IMG/VR virus record: IMGVR_UViG_3300046777_001230 | Coordinates: 1 to 24,344 of that record | Length of the DNA stretch: 24,344 bases | DNA from: a virus | Direction: 5' to 3' (one strand) | In this document: piece after piece, positions 1 through 5,397 of the stretch | Numbering within the stretch: position 1 is the stretch's first letter | Layout of the letters: each line of letters begins with the position of its first letter | The notes under the pieces: model-generated | Databases searched by the model: none | Told to the model about the DNA's origin: nothing | Seen by the model: only the letters and a program-made list of their open reading frames with translations | Translations under genes and position numbers: made by a program

Positions 1-176
1 ACTTGAAGTACCTTTCGTTCAAGGACAACAAGGCATCCCTGCAAGTTGGTGCGATTTCTGGCGAAGATGGCAAAAACATCAAGTTTTACGATGTGCCAGA
101 CGCTGTTGCTGAGGCTGCTATTAAGGCAGCGATGTCGGTTGTGACTGCTTGGTACAACGGCAGAGTTGGCGGCTAA
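1..176 (+). CDS. 3' end of an unknown gene (5' part outside window)
   Basis: An open frame runs from the window edge to TAA at 174-176 and gives 57 visible residues ending in TAWYNGRVGG. The visible part is soluble, with an alanine-rich helix-like stretch (DAVAEAAIKAAMSVV) near the C-terminus. I recognise no family. The frame is open from the first bases, has ordinary codon use, and its stop lies just before a strong hairpin at 189-217, all of which fits the end of a real gene. It is on the same strand as the small-gene array that follows. The function cannot be given from this fragment. Confidence 0.6.
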   Translation, partial: LKYLSFKDNKASLQVGAISGEDGKNIKFYDVPDAVAEAAIKAAMSVVTAWYNGRVGG

Positions 177-188
177 ACGGTTGTTTGT

Positions 189-217
189 GCCCAGCTAGTC
201 TTTGCGACTGGCTGGGC
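189..217 (+). other. Strong hairpin after the first gene
   Basis: GCCCAGCTAGTC (189-200) pairs with GACTGGCTGGGC (206-217) around the loop TTTGC, giving 12 pairs of which one is a T-G wobble. It lies 13 bases after the upstream stop. No T-run follows on either strand, so it is not a classical intrinsic terminator. It could be a 3'-end stabiliser, a factor-dependent stop, or a structure affecting ribosome access to the next gene. The structure is seen directly; the role is inferred. Confidence 0.6.
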
Positions 218-224
218 GTTCAGC

Positions 225-236
225 GGGGGGGGGGGG
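225..236 (+). repeat. G12 homopolymer before the small-gene array
   Basis: Twelve consecutive Gs end five bases before the ATG at 242, where a ribosome binding site would be expected. The tract may itself pair with the anti-Shine-Dalgarno region. Such a run is prone to replication slippage, which would change the SD-to-start spacing, and is also a common sequencing-length error. No other Shine-Dalgarno is visible for the gene at 242. Confidence 0.7.
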
Positions 237-241
237 ATGCA

Positions 242-526
242 ATGGGCGACCGTGATGTGGACTGGCTCGACCAGTTGTGCGAAGCGGACGAGAAAATCGT
301 TGAGCTTGAGTCGGAGAACGCAAAGCTGCGTGATCAACTCCGCTGGCGTAAGTGGCCAGAAGACGATCCAGCAGAAACTGAGCGCCAATATTTGGTGGTT
401 GATAAACACGGTCGTTTTTCGACTAATTACTGGGGTCAAGATGGTGATGGTTCTGGGTGCTGGAATGAATATGTGGAATACGGCTCGTACTGGCGACCCA
501 TCGCCCCGCTGCCGGGAGGGGAGTGA
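242..526 (+). CDS. DUF551-like small protein, array member 1
   Basis: 94 residues. Residues about 10-33 are a charged heptad-like helix (IVELESENAKL), followed by a DUF551-like module from about 36 to 91: WRKWPED at its start, a short strand (QYLVV), and YWRPIAPLP at its end. DUF551 is a phage-borne domain of unknown function with this W..LP ... W.PLP layout. I chose the ATG at 242 because the frame's earlier ATG at 149 lies inside the preceding gene and gives a tail unlike the paralogue at 526. The G12 tract upstream is the likely ribosome site. The stop overlaps the next ATG as TGATG. The middle and C-terminal parts are clearly related, in DNA as well as protein, to the next gene. Confidence 0.75.
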   Translation: MGDRDVDWLDQLCEADEKIVELESENAKLRDQLRWRKWPEDDPAETERQYLVVDKHGRFSTNYWGQDGDGSGCWNEYVEYGSYWRPIAPLPGGE

Positions 527-870
527 TGAGTGTGGAGAATGATGAAATAATGTTAGACGAAACTGTTTATTGGTTCATGCTTCAGCCCCGAATGGCTGAT
601 CCTGAAACCGTTTCGGTGATGGCCAGAGAAGTTCTTGACTTAAGGGATCGTGTGCGGGGACTGGAGGATCAGCTCCGCTGGCGTAAGTGGCCGGAGGAGA
701 AGCCGGAAGCTGGCGGGAAGTATCTGGTGATCTGGTTCGATGATGCAAAGGGATTATGGCTCGATGACATAAAGGTTGTTCAGTGTAACGAGCCTTTAAG
801 AGAGTGTTTTTTCAAGTTGGGTTACTTTTACTGGCGACCCATCGGCCCGCTGCCAAAGGAGAGTGAGTGA
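526..870 (+). CDS. DUF551-like small protein, array member 2
   Basis: 114 residues. It has a helical N-terminus, then LEDQLRWRKWPEEKPEAGGK opening a DUF551-like module (about 47-110) that closes with YWRPIGPLPKESE. The segments around the RWRKWPE and YWRPI motifs match the preceding gene at the DNA level (about 334-355 with 671-690, and 488-513 with 829-854), so the two are duplicates or exchange sequence. ATG 526 is preferred over GTG 523 because GGGAGGGG sits at a normal distance. The start overlaps the upstream stop by one base. Function is unknown; such proteins are usually in early or accessory phage regions. Confidence 0.75.
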   Translation: MSVENDEIMLDETVYWFMLQPRMADPETVSVMAREVLDLRDRVRGLEDQLRWRKWPEEKPEAGGKYLVIWFDDAKGLWLDDIKVVQCNEPLRECFFKLGYFYWRPIGPLPKESE

Positions 871-1025
871 TGGAACATCAATGGTGGATTTGGAACGGCT
901 TGGAGTGCTGCAAAGTTTGTGGCATGGTCCGGCGAAATGATGACAAAAACAAGCCTTGCCGTGGACCTGTAAAAGTTGAACCAAGGATTGAAGCTATCGG
1001 CCCGCCGCCAAAGGAGAGTGAGTGA
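870..1025 (+). CDS. 51-residue Cys-motif protein, array member 3
   Basis: A short gene that is easily missed. The protein begins MEHQWWIWNGLECCKVCGM and carries CxxC at residues 14-17 with a further Cys at 30 (KNKPCRG), which looks like a minimal zinc-binding knuckle of a type seen in small phage proteins. The last 11 residues (EAIGPPPKESE) copy the tail of array member 2, although the rest is unrelated, so the gene reads as a different body joined to a common suffix. ATG 870 overlaps the upstream TGA, and AAAGGAGAG upstream is a good Shine-Dalgarno. Its stop overlaps the next start. Metal binding is inferred only from cysteine spacing. Confidence 0.72.
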   Translation: MEHQWWIWNGLECCKVCGMVRRNDDKNKPCRGPVKVEPRIEAIGPPPKESE

Positions 1026-1366
1026 TGAACGAGTGCTGCAACCCAATGAATGATTCGATCAATATCTCTGCTGAGGACTGGAAGGAGGTCCAGCACCAGC
1101 TTGCGGAAAATAAAGGCCGCTTGGACCACTATTACAAAATGGGCGATTCTAGATACATCGAATTTCACGAGGTGCGAAAGCGTGTTACCGCAATCGAAGG
1201 CTGGAAGAAGTCGCTTATGTTCTGGCTGAAGTTTGCGGCTTGGTGTGTGTTCGCTGTTGTTGCATTTTTTCTGTTTACTACTGCGGTTTTTGTGTTCAGT
1301 AACAAAGACATTAGGGTTCAATACCTAAACCAAAAAATTAGTAACCCCCTGCCGGGAGGTGAGTGA
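1025..1366 (+). CDS. Single-TM small protein, array member 4
   Basis: 113 residues beginning MNECCNP. Residues about 15-60 are charged and helical. Residues about 64-92 are a hydrophobic aromatic-rich transmembrane segment (WLKFAAWCVFAVVAFFLF), followed by a short polar tail ending SNPLPGGE. The tail is the same suffix as in its soluble neighbours, which is odd for an unrelated membrane protein. Basic residues before the segment (KK at 61-62) suggest the N-terminus stays in the cytoplasm. ATG 1025 is favoured over GTG 1022 by the AAGGAGAG spacing. I recognise no family; a membrane-acting accessory protein is the most that can be said. Confidence 0.7.
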   Translation: MNECCNPMNDSINISAEDWKEVQHQLAENKGRLDHYYKMGDSRYIEFHEVRKRVTAIEGWKKSLMFWLKFAAWCVFAVVAFFLFTTAVFVFSNKDIRVQYLNQKISNPLPGGE

Positions 1367-1710
1367 TGGACGATTGCTGCAAACTGCAATTAAAGGAACT
1401 GCTCAAGCGACTGGATGAAAAATTCACCCCGTTGTTTGCGACAGAAAATCAGCGAACGCCAATGACTGAAGAGCAATGGGGAATGTTTCAAGTGTTTCTG
1501 TATGTGTGCCGTGCCGCTCGTTTTCTGGCTTGGGACGATAGCGTCCTCCCACACCCGCTGCCGATACAGAAAGGAACCTTTCTGCATGACGGCTCGGTAG
1601 TGACGACTTTCCATTGGAAAGGTCATTGGTGGCATGAGTACGGCAGAATCATTCGACAGGGCATATACCACCCGGAATTTAACCCGCTGCCGGGCGAAGG
1701 AGGGGAGTGA
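1366..1710 (+). CDS. Small soluble protein, array member 5
   Basis: 114 residues beginning MDDCCKLQLKELLKRLDEK, similar to the MNECC opening of member 4. The N-terminal half is helical. The C-terminal half is rich in Trp, His and Tyr (FHWKGHWWHEYGRI) and probably beta. It ends FNPLPGEGGE, a slightly longer form of the shared suffix. The DNA just upstream (GGGAGGTGAG) is a strong Shine-Dalgarno and encodes the previous protein's last residues. No family is recognised. It closes the complete part of the array. Confidence 0.7.
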   Translation: MDDCCKLQLKELLKRLDEKFTPLFATENQRTPMTEEQWGMFQVFLYVCRAARFLAWDDSVLPHPLPIQKGTFLHDGSVVTTFHWKGHWWHEYGRIIRQGIYHPEFNPLPGEGGE

Positions 1711-1751
1711 TGCCTAACTGTGAAATAGCTTGGGTCGATTTTCCCGTTTAA
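1710..1751 (+). pseudogene. Truncated sixth array member (13 codons)
   Basis: After the fifth junction repeat a well-placed ATG opens MPNCEIAWVDFPV and then stops at TAA 1749-1751. It has the same upstream signals as the complete genes (GGAGGGGAG and TGATG) but no body and no suffix. It overlaps the 3' end of the convergent HNH gene, whose stop is at 1714-1716. The simplest reading is that a further cassette was cut off when the leftward block was joined here. A genuine 13-residue peptide cannot be excluded. Confidence 0.45.
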
Positions 1752-2040
1752 TCCTGTATTCTTCCGCATCCTTGATTACTTCGCAGTTGTAGCTAGTCCA
1801 GTCCTGAAGGTGGCCAAGATAATAGTGGCAGTTACGGCAGAGGGCTATCAGATTCGATTCTAATAGCTCCTCTCCTCCATGCGCTAATGGGATTATGTGG
1901 TGAGCTTCCAGCTTCTTCTTGGTTCCGCAGGCTGAACAGGATTTGCCTTTCAGGAACTTATCCCTGACGGATGGCCAACGAGATGATCTCTGGATTTCAT
2001 TCCAGATTTGATGACCAAAGCTAATCAGATCGTTTAGCAT
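1714..2040 (-). CDS. HNH endonuclease
   Basis: 108 residues with a complete HNH beta-beta-alpha-metal nuclease domain. Zinc ligands are C35-x2-C38 and C68-x2-C71, the HH pair is at 47-48 (LEAHHIIPL), the Asn is at 63 and the final His at 72 (RNCHY). HNH proteins of this size nick or cut DNA, either as free-standing homing endonucleases or as helpers of the packaging terminase. This one lies at the extreme 3' end of the late block and is not next to a terminase, so homing or host-DNA attack fits better. ATG 2040 lacks a clear Shine-Dalgarno, and a large potential RNA fold lies 15 bases upstream (2055-2128), so expression may be low or controlled. Confidence 0.9.
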   Translation of the reverse strand: MLNDLISFGHQIWNEIQRSSRWPSVRDKFLKGKSCSACGTKKKLEAHHIIPLAHGGEELLESNLIALCRNCHYYLGHLQDWTSYNCEVIKDAEEYRIKRENRPKLFHS

Positions 2041-2054
2041 GGATATAGAGGATA

Positions 2055-2128
2055 CAAGGGGAGAGAGGAGCGAAGCCCACCCGGACTCATCTAACGCAGA
2101 TTAGTCCACATCACTCCTCTCCCCCTTG
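2055..2128 (-). other. Nested inverted repeat / candidate structured RNA
   Basis: The outer stem is CAAGGGGAGAGAGGAG (2055-2070) with CTCCTCTCCCCCTTG (2114-2128), 15 pairs with one bulged A. The inner stem is GGACTCATCT (2083-2092) with AGATTAGTCC (2098-2107), 10 bases with one mismatch and loop AACGC. The two are separated by interior strands of 12 and 6 bases. It fills almost all of the gap between the membrane-tail gene and the HNH gene. No T-run follows on either strand. It could be a processing or stability element, a control structure for HNH, or a small RNA. Confidence 0.6.
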
Positions 2129-2133
2129 GCTCA

Positions 2134-2463
2134 TTATGCAAGCAGCTTGATGATAAGCTTGATTGCAACCTTGGCGACTACGATCCAAGGGATGAAAGTA
2201 AAGGTAACGGTGTTCTCTGGACCGTTATCCAAGCTCCCATACTGCTTGAGTACAGAAGCGATAATGTCGGCATCGGAAGCATCTTCTGGAACATCTCCAG
2301 CGACGATCTTCCCGCCTCCCATAGACTGTCCAAGACCATATCCGACAACATTCCACGCAGCATTGATGAGGTCAGGGGTATTGACTTCATTTCCCCTGAA
2401 CTTATCGAGCATCATCATCAACGCTTCTTGCGGGAAGCTGCTTGGGTAGGGTAGCAGTGCCAT
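2134..2463 (-). CDS. Small protein with C-terminal membrane tail
   Basis: 109 residues. ATG 2463 is chosen over an upstream in-frame start because AAGGAG lies 8 bases ahead of it. The N-terminal half is soluble (MALLPYPSSFPQEALMMMLD), the middle is glycine-rich (YGLGQSMGGG, about 42-51), and residues about 88-108 form a hydrophobic segment with spaced lysines (AKVAIKLIIKLLA) at the very C-terminus. A tail-anchored or amphipathic membrane protein is likely. It starts 11 bases after the stop of the C1 peptidase and is probably co-translated with it. I recognise no family. A lysis role is possible but unsupported by any motif. Confidence 0.65.
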   Translation of the reverse strand: MALLPYPSSFPQEALMMMLDKFRGNEVNTPDLINAAWNVVGYGLGQSMGGGKIVAGDVPEDASDADIIASVLKQYGSLDNGPENTVTFTFIPWIVVAKVAIKLIIKLLA

Positions 2464-2474
2464 AGTAAAACTCC

Positions 2475-3383
2475 TTAAAGGGTTCCCCAATCAATATCAA
2501 TCACATTCTGGACCGGGAAACCTGACAGTCCAGAGAAGGCCCAAGAATCACCTTGGCTCAGCATTTTGTTAATTACTTCAGCATCAGCCCAGAACCCACC
2601 TGTAGGAGGATTTCCCTCACCAGTTGGGCCAGTATGAGCGTTTGGACCCCATGAGTTGCGAATCCATCCCATCTCATTCCCGTTTAGCGTGTAACCGCCA
2701 ATAGCCATCTGGTGCATCCATTTGCCACTTGGCTTGCATCGTCCCAATTCGTCACGCTTCATGGTGAAGCCTTGAGAACTGGCAACGCTGATACCAAATC
2801 CTTGGGCAAGTGCTTTCTTGCAGTCTTCCCAATTTTTGATGAGCGTGATGGCCTTTACAGGATGCTTCTTGACATCTAGCTCCAAATCGTCTGGAACTCC
2901 AGTTAGTCCCAATTGACGGCATCTCGCCGGATCATATTTAGAAAAATCATATTGTTTATATACTCCTCTGGCGAGGCATCCATACTTGAGAGAAAATTCA
3001 GCTGCCCACGCCCCAATCGAACCGTCACCTCGACCCAATCGTCCTTTGCCAATTTCGATTCTTGATCCGGCATAGGTAATTTCCTGAGCAAGTGGCTTGT
3101 ACTCTTCCGGCTCCTTCCTGAAGATTTCATTGACCATTGTCATTTCGATAGCTGCCACTGCACCAAATCCAACACAACTGCCTACGGAAAGTTGGTTGTA
3201 ATTTGGCATAGGACTGCCAGTGACAGATTCGTGAATCTTCCAGAAGTAACAGGTCTGCGGGAGAGCAATATCGGCCTGTCCAGCTGGAGTATCACCGAAT
3301 ACAGGGAATGGTTGCTGGGAGGCGATTACCTCCACTTCCACTGGATCGTCCGTCCATCCCGGCGTGTAGAATTGATCTTCCAT
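2475..3383 (-). CDS. Papain-like (C1) cysteine peptidase
   Basis: 302 residues with the complete papain-type catalytic set in order: oxyanion Gln64 and nucleophile Cys70 in NQLSVGSCVGFGA, His224 in KWMHQMAIGGY, and Asn243 in IRNSWGP. The fold follows the usual C1A layout, with the Cys on an early helix and the His and Asn on the later beta domain. There is no signal peptide. The first 45 or so residues are only a short pro-region, so the enzyme would act in the infected cell's cytoplasm or within the virion. GAGGT upstream of ATG 3383 supports the start. Possible targets are phage structural proteins, host proteins, or the secreted-looking neighbour encoded 6 bases upstream; none is shown by sequence. 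Confidence 0.9.
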   Translation of the reverse strand: MEDQFYTPGWTDDPVEVEVIASQQPFPVFGDTPAGQADIALPQTCYFWKIHESVTGSPMPNYNQLSVGSCVGFGAVAAIEMTMVNEIFRKEPEEYKPLAQEITYAGSRIEIGKGRLGRGDGSIGAWAAEFSLKYGCLARGVYKQYDFSKYDPARCRQLGLTGVPDDLELDVKKHPVKAITLIKNWEDCKKALAQGFGISVASSQGFTMKRDELGRCKPSGKWMHQMAIGGYTLNGNEMGWIRNSWGPNAHTGPTGEGNPPTGGFWADAEVINKMLSQGDSWAFSGLSGFPVQNVIDIDWGTL

Positions 3384-3389
3384 TGGTGG

Positions 3390-4070
3390 TTACCTCAATG
3401 ACTCGACTAGCTTCGCCATACGATCCAGCTGGGAAGCAACAGAACCCCTCAAATCCTGCGTTAAAGGCATCGAAGGGTCAACTGGCACTACTCGCTTCAA
3501 TTCCTCGCCAATTCGCACTCTGAGCGAATTTAAGGCCGAATCTGGCAATAAGGATCGGCTTATCTCCTTGGAGCGTTGGAATGCCTGCCCAACGGAGGCA
3601 AAAGCTGGATCACGGTAGACTGCTGCTGATTGGCGATAGATTTGGGCCAGCTTGTCTCTGGATTGTAATTTGTTTGGCTCCTCCAATGCCCCCCAGATGG
3701 CAAGCAATGAGTCCATCAATGGATCATTCTCCGGTTGAGGTTGAGGAGGGCTGGGTGGAGTTGGATTAGGGCTAGGATTGCCGATAATCACTTCGATTAG
3801 TGCCGGATCGGAAGGAATGTCGCCAAGTGCCGTGTAGGCTATTAGCGTGTATTTTCCGGGCAATACGCTTGAAACTACAGTGGCAGTCTTGTCGGCTAGA
3901 AGATCGGAAGGGAATACTTCCAATCCCGGCGAACTGGTAAAGTATTTTACCGCTTTGCCATTCAATTGGGTTGGTTTTATTACCACATACTGGCCAACAC
4001 GCCCAGCGATAGGCGATTGAAATTCCACCTTCGGTTGCTGGAAGAAGGCCAAGAGGATGAGTGGGATCAT
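3390..4070 (-). CDS. Secreted-looking Ig-like protein with Pro-rich linker
   Basis: 226 residues. MIPLILLAFFQQPKVEF looks like a short signal peptide or membrane anchor. Residues about 14-97 have the alternating-strand pattern of an Ig or PKD-like beta sandwich (GRVGQYVVIKPTQ, PGKYTLIAYTALGD). A proline-rich linker follows (about 99-113, PSPNPTPPSPPQPQP), then a helical C-terminal domain of about 110 residues. Similar signal / beta-sandwich / proline-linker arrangements are frequent in planctomycete envelope proteins. ATG 4070 overlaps the metallophosphoesterase stop as ATGA. It may sit in the host envelope. A lysis accessory, a superinfection block and an acquired host gene are all possible. 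Confidence 0.6.
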   Translation of the reverse strand: MIPLILLAFFQQPKVEFQSPIAGRVGQYVVIKPTQLNGKAVKYFTSSPGLEVFPSDLLADKTATVVSSVLPGKYTLIAYTALGDIPSDPALIEVIIGNPSPNPTPPSPPQPQPENDPLMDSLLAIWGALEEPNKLQSRDKLAQIYRQSAAVYRDPAFASVGQAFQRSKEISRSLLPDSALNSLRVRIGEELKRVVPVDPSMPLTQDLRGSVASQLDRMAKLVESLR

Positions 4071-4918
4071 GTCTGATAAGCCCTCATGGTGCAGTCGATT
4101 CCTGTATCTCTGTCTCGTATATACCGCAGTTCAAGCCACCATCCACCCAGAGGACGAGGGCCACGCCCCTTTTCGGCGTGATATCCGTCACTCTCGATTT
4201 TGTAGGTCGAACTGCGAAGGAAGAGTTGCTGTTCAGAGCAAACCGTCCCAGAACTATTTAATCTATAAATGATATTCTCGTCAAGATTGCGTCTATGGAT
4301 GTGTCCTGAGATATATACATCGGCTATATACATACCTCTTGTTCTAGAATTATCTATTAGGCCACGGGTTATTTCCCCGCCACCCCCTGCTCCATGATGA
4401 AAAAAGATAGTTTTACTCGTTCTATTCTTAGGATTCTCGATTAAAGCTGCTTGGATGAATCCCCAATACTTTCCAAGTAGGCAGCGAGAACCAGCCCTCT
4501 TTAGCCCTGCAACGAATCTGGAACATACATCAGTATCGTGATACTTCTCCCAGCTTGTTTCGTGATTACCCTTGGACACCAGAGCGATTACATCCTTGTA
4601 GTCCTCAAACCAGTCAATTGCGTCATCAATGACTGTGTCAATGTAGTTGTCCTTTTGATGCTCTGGGCGAAGCGACTTGGCTGATTTACGCTTGTCGAAT
4701 TTCCCTTGCATGATATCAAATGTGTCGCCAACAAATACTACTGGCACACCTTCTGATTTTGCTTCGTCTAGATCACGCTTCAAGAGTTCACGATTGCATT
4801 GAGCAGAGTCCCAATGCAGATCGGATAGGAGCATTATCTTGCTTCTATCGTTTGGCTTTATGCCATTGAATTCTAATTTATAAGCATGGGAATCGGTCTG
4901 CCTAATAGTCCAGTTCAT
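4067..4918 (-). CDS. Calcineurin-like metallophosphoesterase
   Basis: 283 residues with all five motifs of the two-metal calcineurin-like fold: D33-x-H35 (LLSDLHWD), GDxxD (VGDTFD, 64-68), GNHE (117-120), HH at 174-175 (IFFHHGAGGGG) and GHxH (205-208, SGHIHRR). Family members cleave phosphomonoesters or phosphodiesters, including nucleic acids and cyclic nucleotides; the substrate here cannot be assigned. The MPE core is at about 27-212, and the C-terminal about 70 residues are extra. There is no Mre11 capping domain, and no SbcC-like ATPase lies nearby, which argues against an SbcCD role. AGGA lies 8 bases before ATG 4918. It begins the accessory run that ends with the HNH gene. Confidence 0.9.
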   Translation of the reverse strand: MNWTIRQTDSHAYKLEFNGIKPNDRSKIMLLSDLHWDSAQCNRELLKRDLDEAKSEGVPVVFVGDTFDIMQGKFDKRKSAKSLRPEHQKDNYIDTVIDDAIDWFEDYKDVIALVSKGNHETSWEKYHDTDVCSRFVAGLKRAGSRCLLGKYWGFIQAALIENPKNRTSKTIFFHHGAGGGGEITRGLIDNSRTRGMYIADVYISGHIHRRNLDENIIYRLNSSGTVCSEQQLFLRSSTYKIESDGYHAEKGRGPRPLGGWWLELRYIRDRDTGIDCTMRAYQT

Positions 4919-4960
4919 GGAAAATTCCTGAGAGGATATGAAGCAGACCGATCAGAAAGG

Positions 4961-5095
4961 TTATTTCTTCTTCTTGCTCTTACCGGCCTTGGATAGTGCG
5001 ATTGCCACAGACTGGGCCTGTGATTTTCCAGCCTTCATTTCCTTGCGAATATTGGCACTAACCGTCTTGTCGCTTGAACCCTTCTTGAGAGGCAT
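4961..5095 (-). CDS. Tiny lysine-rich protein (DUF6496-like)
   Basis: 44 residues: [20 protein letters not shown], then a helix with [18 protein letters not shown] and a poly-lysine end (SKKKK). This layout (MPLKKGSS opening, [22 protein letters not shown]) is a widely spread small phage protein often labelled DUF6496. It is strongly basic, which suggests nucleic-acid contact or packaging inside the virion, but the function is unknown. AAGGAG lies 8 bases before the ATG, and the start overlaps the upstream stop by one base (TGATG). Its DNA is short but the family pattern is clear. Confidence 0.8.
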   Translation of the reverse strand: MPLKKGSSDKTVSANIRKEMKAGKSQAQSVAIALSKAGKSKKKK

Positions 5096-5397
5096 CAGAT
5101 TGCTCCTTGTTCAGTTGCCTTCTTGGTGAGTACAGCGATTAGTGAAGTGAGGACGCTGGCAACTTCGGCATCCTCCGCTGCCATATCCCAAAGGTTGTCC
5201 ACAAAGAATCCTTTCCGCACCGGCCCAAACTCCAACTGTCCATCCACCCGCCTGGCGCATTGAAACACGGCACGGCATTGCATCGGGTCATTTGGCCTAC
5301 GCCATTCCACGCTAAATTCAGGGATCACCCACAAATCGTAGGTCACCGCTGGTACTGGAGGAATCTCGATTGGATTCGGTGCTGTAATATCAGCCAT
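5095..5397 (-). CDS. Hypothetical protein next to tail-fibre chaperone
   Basis: 100 residues beginning [20 protein letters not shown], then a mixed strand region ([15 protein letters not shown]) and a C-terminal helix ([16 protein letters not shown]). There is no signal peptide and no recognisable family. ATG 5397 overlaps the TGA of the tail-fibre chaperone gene, and GGAG lies about 8 bases upstream; a GTG at 5400 is possible but less well placed. Its position directly after the fibre chaperone suggests a role in fibre or tail-tip assembly, by context only. Confidence 0.65.
   Translation of the reverse strand: MADITAPNPIEIPPVPAVTYDLWVIPEFSVEWRRPNDPMQCRAVFQCARRVDGQLEFGPVRKGFFVDNLWDMAAEDAEVASVLTSLIAVLTKKATEQGAI

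Larger units (their letters stand above)
506..1712 (+). repeat. Five-copy gene-junction repeat
   Basis: A 23-29 base element recurs at each gene junction: 506-528, 847-872, 1002-1027, 1346-1368 and 1684-1712. The core is CCGCTGCC, then a purine-rich Shine-Dalgarno (GGGAGGGGAG, AAAGGAGAGTGAG or GGGAGGTGAG), then TGATG. Each copy encodes the C-terminal LPGGE or PKESE type tail of the upstream protein, supplies the ribosome site of the next gene, and holds the overlapping stop and start. Copies 1, 4 and 5 are the GGGAGG type; copies 2 and 3 are the AAAGGAGAG type and match each other over at least 17 bases. Confidence 0.85.

Noticed and set aside
189-217. Intrinsic terminator
   Set aside because: The stem is strong but is not followed by a T-run on either strand.
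237-542. A 101-codon frame starting right after the G12 tract
   Set aside because: It overlaps array member 1 in another frame, has no family resemblance, and lacks the DUF551-like sequence that the paralogue confirms in the 242 frame.
878-1321. 147-codon minus-strand frame across the small-gene array
   Set aside because: The plus-strand genes have paralogy, ribosome sites and coupled starts, while the opposite frame has none.
506-1712. Regularly spaced repeats as a CRISPR-like array
   Set aside because: Units are 155-344 bases apart, spacers are protein-coding genes, and the repeats contain start and stop codons in a fixed phase.
2083-2107. Hammerhead-like GATGAGTCC on the minus strand
   Set aside because: The essential CUGANGA context and the GAAA box are missing and no cleavage triplet is placed correctly; the stem is kept only as a structured region.
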